The notes: a model not told the origin generated them from the sequence alone. 64,000 bases of DNA from Dipteris shenzhenensis (GCA_047967505.1 CM106540.1); one strand, 5' to 3'; positions 32,886 to 45,503 are shown, numbered from the stretch's first letter. Program-made: numbers and translations.

Positions 32886-34610
32886 TGTGATGGGTTTTTT
32901 TTGTGCAACTGGTATCATTTTGTATCAAATAAGAAATGCTATGTAAATCATAGATAAGAGCACTCATGTGTAGGAGGCAGTAGCACTGATAGGTGCACAT
33001 GTAGATAGCAGGGATTGGGTTAATGGTTGGATCTTCATAAGGAGGGTGGACGGCCTTGGTTCAAATCATCTTCTGGCTAGTGTCAGGATTACAGAGAGTA
33101 GTTGATCGCATTTTCATGAACTTTGTGCTCATTTCAGTTGTGGTGGGAATCACCCATCTTAGTTTGAGAGAGGTCAGGAAAGCTGACCAATTTGTGTTTC
33201 TAGTTGCTTGGCTTTGCTTTGGTGAATCACTTGTTGGCGAGAGCAACTGATTGCTCTGTCGCTTAGTTTGTTGTTTGTCACAATTTAACATTTAAGGTGT
33301 TTCCAAAGGAAATTGGTTTTTTCAAAAGGCTTGTGGCCGTTTGAGATTAGGATCTTGAAGACCTTGTGAGGGCTCTTGGCTACTCATGGTGTTTTATACA
33401 TGGGTGCTCCCACGAAGTTCATGATGATCCTGGGACTGCCTATTCAGTTTGCTCATCATTCTAGGGTGGCTCAACAGGAGCTCCACTCAGTGCATGCTTT
33501 TTTTTGGAGTAGTGAACTCGATTCTCACAATGGCGCACAAAGATCAGCAGTAGCTGTGGTACTGAGTTAGTGGAGGCAACTGATCGTGAGTTGCCATTTT
33601 TGCTATTCCTACGGTCTTTGGTCATTTGAGGAAGCTCATGGTTGGTTGCAAGGAGGCTAATACTATTGCAGATTGGTTGTGGGAGTCTTCTTCTTGCACA
33701 TTTATAGTTCCTAAAGGAGGGAAAGTTTTGCTGCATTTCAAGTCATAGGTTCAGTTCTACAGGGTGGCCAAGTTGGTAGAGAAAGTTTCATTTGACAACA
33801 GCTGATCGTGTGGGATTTGCACTTGAGAAACCAAGGGAAGCCACTTGTGAAGGTGAACAGCGCATGCAAATCCACAACAACAATGGAACTCGGCGGATCA
33901 AAGAGGAGACTATTTGTTGCAAGGATATCATGCCTTTTGATGGGATATGAAAGGTAGACTACAGGCTAGCGCCACTGTTTCACTCACAAGGATTGCAAAA
34001 TAGTTGTAGTTATTAGTGTTGCCAGCTGCAGTCTGAAGGTCAAAAGGCAATACATGAAGCCTCTTGGTTGCTGGTTTTTGCTCAAGGGCCGTGTAGGTTA
34101 AGGGATGATAGAAAGGACGTAAGTCGAGGTGTTTGAATACATTCCTTACTTTGGCCATACGTAATTCAAAGGGCTATAGTAAGCTGAAAGCATAGAAGAG
34201 AGTACTATTGCGGGCAATTATGTGGAGATCTAGTACGGTTCACTGCATGAGAACTGAGTATATATTGGTGGCTTGTGATAGTAGCATGGATGACAGTGTA
34301 TAAAGGAAAGTGAAGATTACAAGGAAGGCTTCTTCATTAGGCATAAGTGTGATCTACAATAGTGAATATCAACACAAGGTAGAGAAAGGGAGTTGAGACA
34401 TTTAATACAGAGGTCCAAGGTTCCATCCGAGTTCCAGGGCATCCAGTCGGCGGTCTTTGGCAAGCAAGGTTCTATGTGATCCTACAAGGGGTTCTATCTA
34501 CAAGTTGATGGTCTCTTGGAGATTGTGATCTCTATACATTTCAGTGATCTTTGTATTTCCAACAATTATTAGAATCCATTGGTACATGGTGCTTTCTCGG
34601 TGTTTTCCCA
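32886..34610 (+). repeat. right LTR of the gypsy-like element, 3'-truncated
   Basis: Starts TGTGATGGG. The first ~130 bp are absent from the left LTR. Homology runs 33016-34610 and stops at a TTTTCCCA junction, where LINE-related sequence begins. Confidence 0.8.
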
Positions 34611-34639
34611 AGGTATAAACTTGAAAAATGCAAAAGAAA

Positions 34640-35230
34640 TCTGGAGGTGGCCTCAAATCGTGAAAAACACAGGCATTCTGAAACTTGCAGATCTCTCTAA
34701 GAAGCGCACCACGAATGATACTCTAGAGATGGAGCTGTGAATTTGACAATGGCCCTTTGTCACCCAAGAGAGCAATTTTCCACTAAAGATCCACATGAAT
34801 TTGAGCTTTGCCAAGCCAACCATGGAGTCTCCCCCACAACCCTCGAGACACAATACATTACCAGAATAGATGGAAATGCATCTCCAAAGCAACATGGCAA
34901 AATGGACAGAGAGGAGAGAAAGGCTACCATTTACATAACCTATCCTTCCTAGAGAGTTTCCCAACAATCACCCTCCACATAAAAAAATTCAAACGCATAG
35001 AGGGTGGAGCCTTCCAAATAGACCGCAGCCTATGAACCGATACCCGCAAAGAATCCCATGGTGCCCAATGCTGCAAAGACTTCTTCACTACCAGTGGAAC
35101 ATTGGAAGTGAACTGAATATCAAAATAATGTAAATGCAACTTAGACAGCTGCTTACCATTAGAATCCCCCTAGCTAGCTAATCCTACTTGAGGGAGCAGA
35201 GTGACAACAGTAGGCCAATTGTCCTAGACC
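34640..35230 (-). pseudogene. LINE fragment, zf-RVT region
   Basis: The minus strand shows the end of an L1-type plant LINE ORF2: SIWKAPPSMRLNFFMWRVIVGKL followed after a frame change by a CHVAL...HLFWQC-type Cys/His pattern and LWGRLHGWLG. This matches the zf-RVT domain after reverse transcriptase. The RT itself is not present. Several frame breaks. Confidence 0.7.
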
Positions 35231-36214
35231 CTCTGAAGAATAAGCTGAACAAATTGAGCCTCTCGGTGATGTGTGTCTTTGTGTGTAATGAAATGGAAAT
35301 ATCTTATCCATATTTGTACCACTGAGTTTTCAATCAATGTTCTTAATAGTGTGAGGAAAGAGGAGAGCGTTTTAAGGAGAATGCAAGGGGAGATAGAGAT
35401 ATTTGAACAAAATTTTGCACTTTGAAATGACAAAGTGTTGCAACCTAGCTCTTATCCTACCTTCAAATTTGCCATTAATCATTTTAAGTAGCAATATATT
35501 AACCACTCTTAATTGCAAGGCTCCCACTCTTCCCACTCATTCCACTGACATCTTGCTAAGGGTCAGGAGCATTTTGAACGAAGCACATTTCTCATGTGGA
35601 TCTTCAACAGTGATGGGCCCCACTCAAAACATGTCACCGCCATGCTTGCTGGCATTTTAACTAAGCCGACCACATCCAGTTTTGCTAACTATCTTTCTTG
35701 TGTTTGGATGTTGAGCAAATAGCATTTTAACAATGCATGAAAGGACTTTTCAAATGACCAATCTTTCTCATTATCTTACGTATTGAAGCATGGCTCATAT
35801 TATTGAGACATTTTCTACATCTTCCCCAAACCTTTGTGACTCAATCAATTAGGAGCCATGCTTCATTTTCAACATCTTTCCCCCAATTAGGAGACATTTT
35901 CAACTTTAGACCTTTTTTATTTTGCATCGGTTATCATGTTTCATTTACAGTTTTACATATAAAAGTGAAAGCGTGCCCCATGCAATGATTCCAAAGGACC
36001 TCAAAGCAACGAGTTTTAGATCCTACAAAGATATCCTACTTAGGCCAAGGCTACACTAGCAATATGCTTGAACTCACATCTGGCCTAAAGGTAAATTCAA
36101 TGCTTTCTTGATGAAGATTTACATGAAGAGTTAATAGACTGGTTTACCACTCATGCACTTATTGGCTTCCTGCTTAGTCCTAGGCCCCCCACTACTTTCC
36201 TATAAATTTGGATT
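35231..36214. other. intergenic DNA
   Basis: No gene recognised. Confidence 0.5.
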
Positions 36215-36610
36215 AGAACCAACTAGGGAAGAAGAGGAATGATAGTCACTAGTGTTAGGTTCTTGAGAAAAGGTTTTTATTTCTTCCTCTTTGAACAAGA
36301 AGAGATGTCTTATGAAAACCAACCCCTATATCTAGAATACTCATATGAAGATTTCAATTCAATTAGGCCCAGGTCAAGGCCCAGGTTGACATATATCCCT
36401 ATTTGGGTAGAACTACCAGACTCAGTACCTTCTCCCTTGTACCTCAAGCTGCAAATCTATGTAGAAGTCTAGGGGAGGTGTAGAGAAAGAGTAATTCATA
36501 AATCCTAGAGGCAACCAGGAGGTTTGTGTGAAACTAGATGTGGCTAAAGAGCTAACAGATACACTTATGGTTGTCACTAGGAATGGTGAGGTTTATAAGG
36601 AATAGCCTTA
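36215..36610 (+). pseudogene. LINE ORF1 fragment (DUF4283-like)
   Basis: The plus strand has FLFEQEEMSYE, then YIPIWVELPD...SPLYLKLQIYVEV and, after a frame change, VKLDVAKELTDTLMVVTRNG. This is the PIWV.LP plus VxLD pattern of plant LINE ORF1 nucleic-acid-binding proteins. Only this piece remains. Confidence 0.65.
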
Positions 36611-36711
36611 GTGTATAAGAACCTTCCAAATTCCTTCTTTCTTTGCGGGATTCTTCTCACACTGTTAAAAATTTTCCCCTCGAAGACTAAAGCTAGCAAT
36701 AATATGGTGGT

Positions 36712-36871
36712 GTAAGATAGACTAGGACTTAGTCTATTTTAGAGTTTTTTTGTGCTCTAGTACTTGGACTGTATATAACTTCATTTGGTTGAACATTTCA
36801 GTTGGAATTCATTTGTGTTCACTTCTTATTCTCTTGTGTTCACAATCCTTATCCTTTCTTGTTCCTACATG
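36712..36871 (+). repeat. LTR fragment related to 50488-50677
   Basis: Shares TAATATGGTGGTGTA, GTCTATTTTAGAGTTTTT, CATTTGGTTGAACATTT and CTCTTGTGTTCACAA with the LTR at 50470 and ends CCTACA. The 5' edge is missing. No matching primer site follows. Confidence 0.8.
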
Positions 36872-38089
36872 TGGTACGCTAGTCCTTCCAGCCGTGTCAC
36901 TTGCTTCCCCATTCTCCCGCATGCTCCTGTTGCACTTCTATCATGGAGAAGAAGTTAGTTCTTGCTGGTTGACTTCTCTTTTGGCTGTCTTGAGCTCCCA
37001 CAATCTTCATGTTATCTTGAGCTTTAGCTTTGTTGCGAGATTTTGCACCAAGAAGCACTCCTCAGCTGGTCGACTTTGTTTTGCATCAAGCGTGCTTTTT
37101 TTTCAAGAAATTTTGGATACCAAAAGTTCTATACTTGTGTGGGGAAACCCGGAGGGGTTTTGAGCCATCAAAGTGGGGTTCCCCTCCCCTTTTAGAGCTA
37201 TTCATTTTGCATCACGTGCGTGTTTTCCAGACAATTTTGGATACTGGAAGTTTTATAGCTGTATCGGGCAACCTAAAGGAGTTTTGAGCCGTCAAACTGG
37301 GTTCCCCCCTGCCCTTTCGGAGCTATTCGTGCTCTTAGAATTTCATTCTAAGCAATAGATTAGAAGATATTAGCAATATCATTTACATTTTGCTAATTTT
37401 TACTGATTTTCGTACAGTTTGCCTCTCCACCTCACCATTTGACTTGCTTGCTTGCCCGTTGCCTCTCCAAATCACCACTTGCATCTCCAGCTCCAGATTC
37501 GCTCTGGATTCCAACTTGGTGGTTCAACTTTTTCTCTTGCTCCAACTCGACATCCTTGCTTCAACTCATTTTCAATGTCTCCTAATTAGTTCAAGCGAAA
37601 TCATTGTGCAGGGGTGTCTTGCAGATTGCATTGCATAGGTGTCAATGCATTTGGGACAATTTTTAGCTGCACATTGAGTGCAATTCATTGCTCAGGTGTT
37701 ATGCATTGCTGAAGCCAAGTGTTGGCTATAAGTTGATGCACTTTTGGATGCCTATTGAGCAAGATTTTGCTATTGCATTGTGAGCCATTGTTTGGCTGAG
37801 ATACATGCTGATTTTTGGGGTAGAAGCCCATAGCATTTGAGCCAATGTTTGGCTATGGTTGAGGACAACTTTTTGGGGCAGAAATATTGTGCATGATTGC
37901 ATTTTGTATCTCGGAAGGGATTGAGGTTTGAGTTGAATTTTTGGGTAGATTTATTGCTATTACAGTACAGTCACTGCTGTTAGTGAATGCCATTGTAGTG
38001 ATTGCATAGAAGTCTGTGGTCTTTCAATTGTCCATTTGCTGTCTTTTCCTTTGTAGGTACACTTGAAGTTATTCTTGAGCTTGCAATCA
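36872..38089. other. unassigned DNA
   Basis: No gene recognised apart from the duplication at 37080-37330. It may be leader of the copia relic that follows. Confidence 0.5.
37080..37330 (+). repeat. ~125-bp tandem duplication
   Basis: Two copies share TTTTGCATCA, CAATTTTGGATAC / GAAATTTTGGATAC, GGTTTTGAGCC / AGTTTTGAGCC and GGAGCTATTC / AGAGCTATTC blocks. Diverged by several indels. Confidence 0.75.
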
Positions 38090-39510
38090 TGTCTCTCAAT
38101 GAGAATTTTGGTACCATGACTGAGGCAGAAAGTTGGATGGACCCAACTATGCTTTACGGTCATTTACACTCAAGAATATCTTGGTTGGAAAGGGCTTATG
38201 GGACATTGTCAATGGGGATGAGACTAGACCTGGTGCACCTAGCTTTAGTGCATCTTCCACTACCACTCAAAGTTCTACTGCCACTACTCATGTCACTCCC
38301 ATAGAAGATCAGAGGAGGTTTGATTGAAGGGATGTCCAAGCTTTGTCTTTGATTGCATTGTATGTGAAGACACACATAAATCCACTATAATGTTTGCAAT
38401 ACTTCAAAGGAAGCTTGCGATAAAGTGAAAAGTATGTGGAATGTGAAGAATGAAGCAAGAAGCATTGCTTTGAATAATAGGCTCAATGACTTGTCCATGC
38501 AGGAAAGTCAAACTATTTCAGCTCATACTATAAAGATTACTAACATTCAGGATGAGCTGGCAGCTATTGATGAAGATATAGAAGACAAGAAATTGGTCCC
38601 TATCACCCTCAATAGTCTGGCACCCTCATATGATACGTTTGTTACTTCCTTGATTGTTATGCTCAAGGCTAAACCACTCAGTTTTGAGGAGTCAGTTGGC
38701 TTGCTTTTATAGGAAGAAACGAGGACTTCTAGTTCAACTTGTTCCTCTAGTCAGAGTGAGCAAGCACTTGCCACTCATGGAAATGGTAAATTTTAGAAAA
38801 AGACCAACCATTATTATCAGCCCAGGAAGGAGGGGAATGAAAACACAAATGCAGGGAATGTAGATAAAGGTGCAAAGGTGAAGAAAGGCAAATGTAATTA
38901 TTGCAAGAAGCCTGGTCATTACATTGTAGAGTGCTAGAAAAGGATTTCGTGGACCAATGAATGCCACAACAAATAGAGGGCATTTGTATTTTGTCACATT
39001 CATTGATGATTACTCCACGTTCACTTGGCTCTTTCTCATGAAAAGCAAATTTGAAGTGTATTGATGGCTGGGAATGAAACCAATTCTAAGATTGGAACAT
39101 TTAATTCTGACAATGGGGGAGAGTAGAGTATACTTCACATGCTTTTGAAGGGTACTTGAAAGAGCATGGGATAAAACATCACAAAATAGTGCCATACATG
39201 CATCAACATAATCCGATGTAGAGAGGGAGAACATGACTCTCATGGAGATGACACGGTGTATGCTAAAATTTAAGAAAACATCAAAAGCAATTTGGGGTGA
39301 AGCAATAGTTGCAACCACATATATTAATAATTGATGGCCTACACAAGCATTGGTTGACAGGATGCCTTTTGAGGCATTTAATGGGTACAAGCCCAAGGTG
39401 AATCATTTTAAAGTGTTTAGGCTTGTTGCATATGCTTTGGTACTAGCCAAAAATCAATCCAAGCTTGATGATAAAAGCATTAAATGCATCTTTAACACTT
39501 ATTTCATTAA
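38090..39510 (+). pseudogene. copia gag joined to integrase, internally deleted
   Basis: Gag starts at 38090 and shows GLWDIVNGDE, then a region with MQESQTISAHTIKITNIQDEL and ITLNSLAPSYDTF. A CCHC knuckle CNYCKKPGHYIVEC lies at about 38892-38934. Directly after it comes integrase-like sequence: GPMNATTNRGHLYFVTFIDDYSTFTWLF, a NSDNGGE block near 39110, and MPFEAFNGYKP near 39361. Protease and the GAG-pre-integrase region, normally about 250 residues, are missing. Many stops; RT is absent. The relic ends near KSIKCIF at about 39490. Confidence 0.78.
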
Positions 39511-40330
39511 TTTTGGACTTGTCAATGTACAAATTCATTTTTATAGATACTTTTGGACTAGTGTTTGGATAAAATTTAAGACAAAACCCACTCTTCAAAA
39601 CACTGATGAAAACGTAAAAACAAGCAAATTTTTAGAGATACTTGAAGGAAATGAAATCAAAAATATATAATTTAATGTGACACAGGTAAGTTACACCAAA
39701 AGATAAGAAGCGGTTGTAAACTCTCATAATATTTATAATGGTGTTAACAAACACCTTTAATAGTTACAATAAGCCTCTCACTAGAAGGCATTAATATTTT
39801 CCATTTCTATCCGAGATTTAACCCATTCCTGTGCTGAGACCATCTCATCATGATCAATGTAGTTAAAACTACAGAAAAGAAGTAAGGAATTATAATTTTT
39901 TTCCTGGATAGCACTTTCTTGATTTTGTATGGCTTGCGCTTCATGGGGTGGAAATCTCCCATAACGAGGGCTACAAGAAGTAACCTCACTTAGAAAGTCT
40001 TTTAGCTCTCTCTTATATGAAAGTAATATATTTATTTTGCTAGTAGACCTACTTATTTTTTCTCTCTCCTCCCTCTCTAGGTGATTCTGAAGAGCAAAAT
40101 CCTCCTTTCCTCGGGTTAGCGGAGCTCGTTGTCTCTTTCTTTCTCTCTGTTCACCTCGTTCTTGGTGATCCAATCTTTATGGGTGATAATGACTTCCTCC
40201 ACAAATTGATGACTTTGAAAAGATCCATGAAGCTTTGAGCTAAGAGAATATGGAATGATTAACAAGAGAAAGTGAGGGAGTAAGGTGAGATGGAAGAAGA
40301 GGTCAAGAATAGGGCTGTCAGATGAAAGAA
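39511..40330. other. unassigned DNA with one minus-strand frame
   Basis: A 130-codon minus-strand frame (40173-39781) has a charged N-terminal half (ERKRQRAPLTRGKED, EREEREKISR) and no recognised domain. Composition overlaps a local purine-rich stretch, so I do not claim a gene. Confidence 0.45.
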
Positions 40331-40332
40331 GA

Positions 40333-40555
40333 GTGCAAGAATGGTAATGGAAGTAGACTCGAAGGTGATATGGAAGAAGAGTTTGAGAGTAACACTATGA
40401 GATGAGTGCAAGAATGGTAATGGGAGTAGACTCCAGGGCGAGATGGAAGAAGAGTTTGAGAGTAAGGTTGTGAGACGAGTGCAAGAATGGTAATCGGAGT
40501 AGACTCCAAGGTGAGATGGAAGAAGAGTTCGAGAGTAAAGCTGTAGACAAGATGG
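40333..40555 (+). repeat. 73-bp tandem repeat, three full units
   Basis: The unit GTGCAAGAATGGTAAT... starts at 40333, 40406 and 40479, exactly 73 bp apart. It contains GTAGACTC, AGATGGAAGAAGAGTTTGAG variants. Related partial units extend to about 40630. Period is not a multiple of three. Confidence 0.9.
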
Positions 40556-40780
40556 AAGGAGGAGTAACCTTGAGAAGAGGAGGAAGTTGATGAGAGCAAA
40601 GTGGAAGAAGAGTTTGAGAGTAAAGCTGTGGGCAAGATGTAGAAGATGAACTACTAGAGAGGGATTTATAGAAGTGCAGACTCATAATGTGAGATGAAAG
40701 ATTTAGAATAAAGAATTGGAAGAGGCTAAGATGTCACTATGATGATGGTTGGAGAACGCTAGACTACTAGATTGTGTGAA

Positions 40781-41410
40781 GTAACAGATGCAAGACTGTA
40801 ATGCGAGACATGTGAGACAATAGATGTTGAGTACGTTGAAATCTATGAATAAAAGTCATGGAACACAAGAATGATATAATTATTAGATTCTTATCATGAG
40901 ATATATATTGTATATAATAAATTAGACTTCAAATAAAGTGAAACCGATTAAATAAATTTAGATAGGATGAGTTGTCGATTGGGTGAAGTAAAAGATGCAA
41001 GACCGTAATGTGAGACATATGAGAGGATAGATTTCGAATACATTGAAATCTATGAAATAAATTAATTGAAGACAAGAATAATATAATTATCAGATTCCTA
41101 TCATAATATATTTATTATATATAATAATTTACACTTTAAATAAAGACAAGAGTGATATAATTATCAAATTCCTATCATGAGATATTTATTATATATATAA
41201 TAAGTTAGACTTTAAATAAAGTAAAACCGATTAAATAAATAGAGAGAGGAGTTGTCAATGACAAGAACACTCTACTAGATAGTGTGAGGTAACAAGTGCA
41301 AGACTGTAATGTGAGACGATAGATTTCAAATAAAGTGAGATCTAAAAAATAATTATTATATTCTTATCATGAGAGACTATTTAATGCATATAATAGATTG
41401 GACTGAAAGA
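40781..41410 (+). repeat. long tandem repeat, ~200-300-bp units
   Basis: Units start with GTAACAGATGCAAGACTGTAATG-type sequence at 40781, 40987 and 41288. Each continues with TGAGAC, GAAATCTATG and TATAATTATTAGATTCTTATCATGAG-like blocks. AT-rich and diverged. Confidence 0.8.
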
Positions 41411-41429
41411 TGCTTTTTTTTTTTCATCA

Positions 41430-41690
41430 TCACACATTTAATATGTATCCATGATAAATGTCCATGATAAATGTATCCCTGATAAATGTCCCTTATGTAT
41501 CCATGAGTAAATGCCCCTTATGTATTTCACACACATTCTATAAAATCAACCAAAATAAGATTATGAGCCAATGAAACCAAGTCACACATTTAATATGTAT
41601 CCATAATAAATGCCCATTATGTATCTATGAGTAAATGCCCCTTAATTCACACATTTAATAAAATCAACCAAAATAACATTATAAGCAACA
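41430..41690 (+). repeat. AT-rich duplication with ATAAATG motifs
   Basis: CACACATTTAATATGTATCCAT and ATGAGTAAATGCCCCTTA blocks occur twice, about 160 bp apart, each followed by AAAATCAACCAAAATAA. Confidence 0.8.
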
Positions 41691-41807
41691 AATACAAAGT
41701 TTTGCAACTTTGCACTTGTACATGCATCACTTGCTAATAAAGTTTTCCTACTTCAAAATAAACTCATCTACATGCTTCACAAAATGAAGTGGACTTTGAT
41801 GCTAGTT

Positions 41808-42325
41808 GTGGACTCCATTGTGATGATTTGGGAGTAGACTCTTTTCTCTTGAGGCTTTGATGCTTTTGGCATATATGGACTCTTCCTTCGGGCATAGAAT
41901 TTGTCTACTTCTGAGTGTGGACTCAGTTATGATGGTTTAGGCGTAGACTCCATTGGAGGTTGTGATTCTTTGAGAATATATTGAATCTTTGATTTTGAGT
42001 GGGCTCGACTATGATGCCTTGAACATAGACTCTTCGGGAGGTTGTGATGCTTGTGGCATAGAATGAATGAATCTCTGCTTCCGCTCGCAGACTCTGTTGG
42101 GATGCTTTGGGCGTAGACCCCTCTGAATGTTGTAATGCTTTGGCCATAGATTGAGTCTCTACTTCTACGAGTGGACTCCATTCTCATGCTTTGGGTTTAG
42201 ACTCCTTGGGCATATGTTGAATCTCTACTTTTGCTTGTGGACTCGGTTGTGATGCTTTGGGAGTAGAATCCTTTAAAGGCCATGATGCATTGGGAGTATA
42301 TTGAGTCTCTACTTCCTCGAGAGCC
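41808..42325 (-). repeat. ~84-bp repeat encoding a Thr-Pro-Lys-Ala-Ser-rich tail
   Basis: At least six diverged units, with GTGGACTC-type starts near 41808, 41917, 41999, 42087, 42171 and 42237. On the minus strand they encode repeats such as VETQSMAKALQHSEGSTPKA. They follow the Ulp1 domain in the same reading direction. Confidence 0.75.
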
Positions 42326-45194
42326 TTTGATGTAGATTTGGGTGTCTCATTTACTTTAATTGTAGATTGAGCAATTATGTATCGAACGGTATGAGCCACA
42401 AATGTATATAGTTTTGCATCAAAATATGTAGACATTGAGGATTGTGAGCCCTTCACATCAAATATTTCATCAAGGAGCAACTTGCAATTGTAGCACACTC
42501 TCCACCCACAATTGTGTGCATCATTTTGCTTTATAACCTTGCATCTTTGTAAGTCCATTGCTTCCTGCAAGTCACCATCATACTTTGGGACTTGTTCGAT
42601 TGCATTTATTAACCTTCATGTAGACATGTCCAGCATAACATACAAGGGAATGAATAAGTGCATCGCAGCAGAAGGTACATACCATGAAAGTTACAATGCA
42701 TTAAGAGTACACTTTCGCTAACACATTGCCATGATATCTTGCCATTGAATTGGCGAAATAACATTTCTTGTCCTGAAGGTCCAAAGTCACCAAACTTCAA
42801 TGTGAACTGCATGGCCAATTAAGAATCTTTATTATTTGACTACATCTTACTTCTGGCAAAAGTAAATATGAGGTTGTGGTGTCACTTACTCCTCATAATA
42901 TGGCAAAATGATAACTCATATGTTGTCCATATTGAGAGATTACAGTCAGGTGCAAATATCTCCTATTGACTTTTTATTATTATTGAGCCATGTAGAAAGC
43001 ATGGAATCTATGGCCTATACACATTTTCCAAAAATTGTAGGAAACTAAGCTACAATTATACTGCATCAAAAAATAAACGAATGTTAGCTCATTAGATTTT
43101 AATCAAAATATAAATACTAAGCCAATATAAAGTTTGTATCAAACTTGAGTGTGGCCATTATAACTTTATCATTAACCTCTTTCTCTCGATGTCTAAGGAT
43201 TTGAATCTCTTATTCACCAAATGATAAATATTGAGATTGTTGTCCAGTGAGAACCTGAACATCAAAGTTGCTTCCCATGTCTTGTAGCTTAGAAAAATCT
43301 TCAAATTTCTTTAGCATTAGCTACGCCATACTCATATGCTCCAAGTTTCCATATAAGCCAAGTAGTTGAGTCTCCATGTTAGGAAAGTCTTTCGGTGATC
43401 CTCTTACTGTCTCAAATATTTCATTTTCAAATTTTCCAACAATCACCATATCGATTAAACTTGAAGGGAATATTGTGGTCTTCCTGACTTTAGATCCATG
43501 TGCAATCATTTCTTTATCCTTCCCCTCTGCCGTCTATAAAAAATAACAAAAGCTTGTGAGATTGATAGGTTATATTTAAATATAATGCTTGTAAAAGAAA
43601 CGTAAATTGTCATACCAGGATATCCATCCATGATTTCTTTACGTAATTTTGTGAGCCATGAAGATCATCCATGTCATTGCTTGCGATCATCTCTGAATCA
43701 TTACATGCATCCTCTTCGCATTATTTGTGCATTCTTTATCCTTGGAGCCATCAAGATCATCCATGTCCTGATCTCTAATCCTCTTATGGTCCACCTCTTT
43801 CTCATAGCTAATAGTTAGATCAGCTTGCAAGTGAAAATCTGCCATGCATGCCTTTCTTTTAATATTATTAGTGGAATATCCTTTTTTGAGAAGATCTTCG
43901 AAAAGATATCCCATCCACAATAAGGTGACCTCCCAATTAAGTGGTTGCAAGTATTCCAACATAGTAATCAAAAGACTTCCACTTTTTGCTGTACAGTCAT
44001 AGATTTTGGAGTGCACGTGATGATGAGAGGACTTGTGGATTTCTTTCTCCTCTAGCATGAGATGCAAACTCTTGGTAGTCCCCCTTATGTTATGTTGTAG
44101 GGAGTGGTTAGGATATGGACTTCACATGCATAACAGGAATGATTCGAGGCATTGAATCTTTAATCCACATTCTCTCTTGCCTGTCTTGGTTGCATACACA
44201 CCATTATAGATCTTGAAATCACAGGCATAAACTTTCTCCAATGTGCTATGCATCTCTTCCTTGTTTTCTTTATTGATAAAAATGACATTATTGCAAATTC
44301 CAACTCTACTAATGTTGGTATATAATATTCTATCGATGAATTGGCGAATATCATTGGAAGAAACCTCATCAATAAAGAATACTTGGGGCTTATCCCAACT
44401 TGTTTCATCAAGTAAAAAGTCCTCATCTGAAACGCCCCTATACACTACAACCTTTCCAGATTCTGAAGTGATGTTCATATTGAATTGAAAGTCGTGGTTG
44501 ACATCCCTTGATATTCTCATTTTATGCTCATTCACAAGTTTCTCAACATATGCAATCACTTGTGGTGGGATTTGGGCTCTCATGAATGAGGTGACTACTG
44601 TCTTCCTAATTCTTCCTCCACTTATGTGCCCATGCCTTTTCCTTAGCTATGGATAAAGTGGCTATATGCTTCACAATACTAGAGCCAATATTGCATTGAC
44701 CAACATGGATATCTTTTTCTGCGAGCAAATATCTAATCACATTATCCACTGCATCACGTTTCACCTGTATGATGTTGATGTACTCCTCCATGCAATGATC
44801 TTTGTCCTTGCTAAAAAACATTCTTTCTTGACGAGTTTCTCTGTTGCCATTGTTACATAGCCATCCGAAAAATATTTTATGGGCCTTCACATTCTTGCTG
44901 TCACCTCTTTTTTCTCAACCTTTGACTTTTGTGATAGTAACAAAGGACCTTCATACATAATGTCACACTCCACAACTTGCTCAAACACCTCATCAGGTTG
45001 AAAATTATACTTGCGTAGTTTGCATACCTATCTCTCGCTACCTTGAAGCTTGTGAGACATTCTTCCCGTTCTTGATCTCCCCTTGGCACAACTACACTTA
45101 AACATGTATAAAGCTTGACCAATGTGTCTGCATTTACTTTTGTGGCAGTTCTTTTCAAATGTGTTGCTAGAGAACCAAGTGTCGACACCTTGCT

Positions 45195-45491
45195 TGTTGG
45201 GATATCTCAAGGTGTATGCCTCAGGCACACCTTATGTTTCTATGTGTGAGTGCTAGAGGCACAGTTAGGTGTCCACAAGCACAGTTAGGTGGTGGAAAGC
45301 CACATAGGATGATTGAGAGAATCTAGGAGCAGATTGAGGAGATGATTGTGGAGCTCTAAAGTCATCAATGATGTCAGTGAGCATGTATGAGGTGCCTACT
45401 TAAGGACCTCACTCTTCTTCATTCTACAAGCAAGTAATGCAAGTATTCTGAGTTTGTGTCCACTCTTTGCTTTCCTTTCAGCTATCCAACA
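45195..45491 (+). repeat. TR-GAG left LTR, 297 bp
   Basis: TG...CA ends; near-identical to 47561-47857. Confidence 0.97.
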
Positions 45492-45503
45492 TGGTATCAG
45501 AGC
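45492..45503 (+). other. TR-GAG primer binding site
   Basis: TGGTATCAGAGC, zero spacing from the LTR; initiator methionine tRNA primer. Confidence 0.97.

Larger units (their letters stand above)
28839..34610 (+). mobile_element. gypsy-like element with gag and protease only, both outer edges truncated
   Basis: Two long direct repeats, about 1.6-1.7 kb each (28839-30550 and 32886-34610), flank a 2.3-kb interior. The interior has a Ty3/gypsy-type gag, a CCHC knuckle and a retropepsin end with GRPWL, but no RT, RNase H or integrase. The inner LTR edges are well defined: the left repeat ends CATCACA (30550), the right one begins TGTGATG (32886) after a polypurine tract, and these are inverted partners. 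The outer edges are damaged: the left repeat lacks about 130 bp of its start and the right repeat lacks about 115 bp of its end. LTR divergence is visible throughout (substitutions and small indels), so this is an old, non-autonomous copy, LARD-like but with gag. Confidence 0.82.

Noticed and set aside
39781-40173. 130-codon minus-strand frame
   Set aside because: No domain, no splice or promoter context; charged composition comes from purine-rich DNA.
40333-40555. CRISPR-like array
   Set aside because: Units are contiguous diverged tandem repeats without unique spacers, in eukaryotic DNA.
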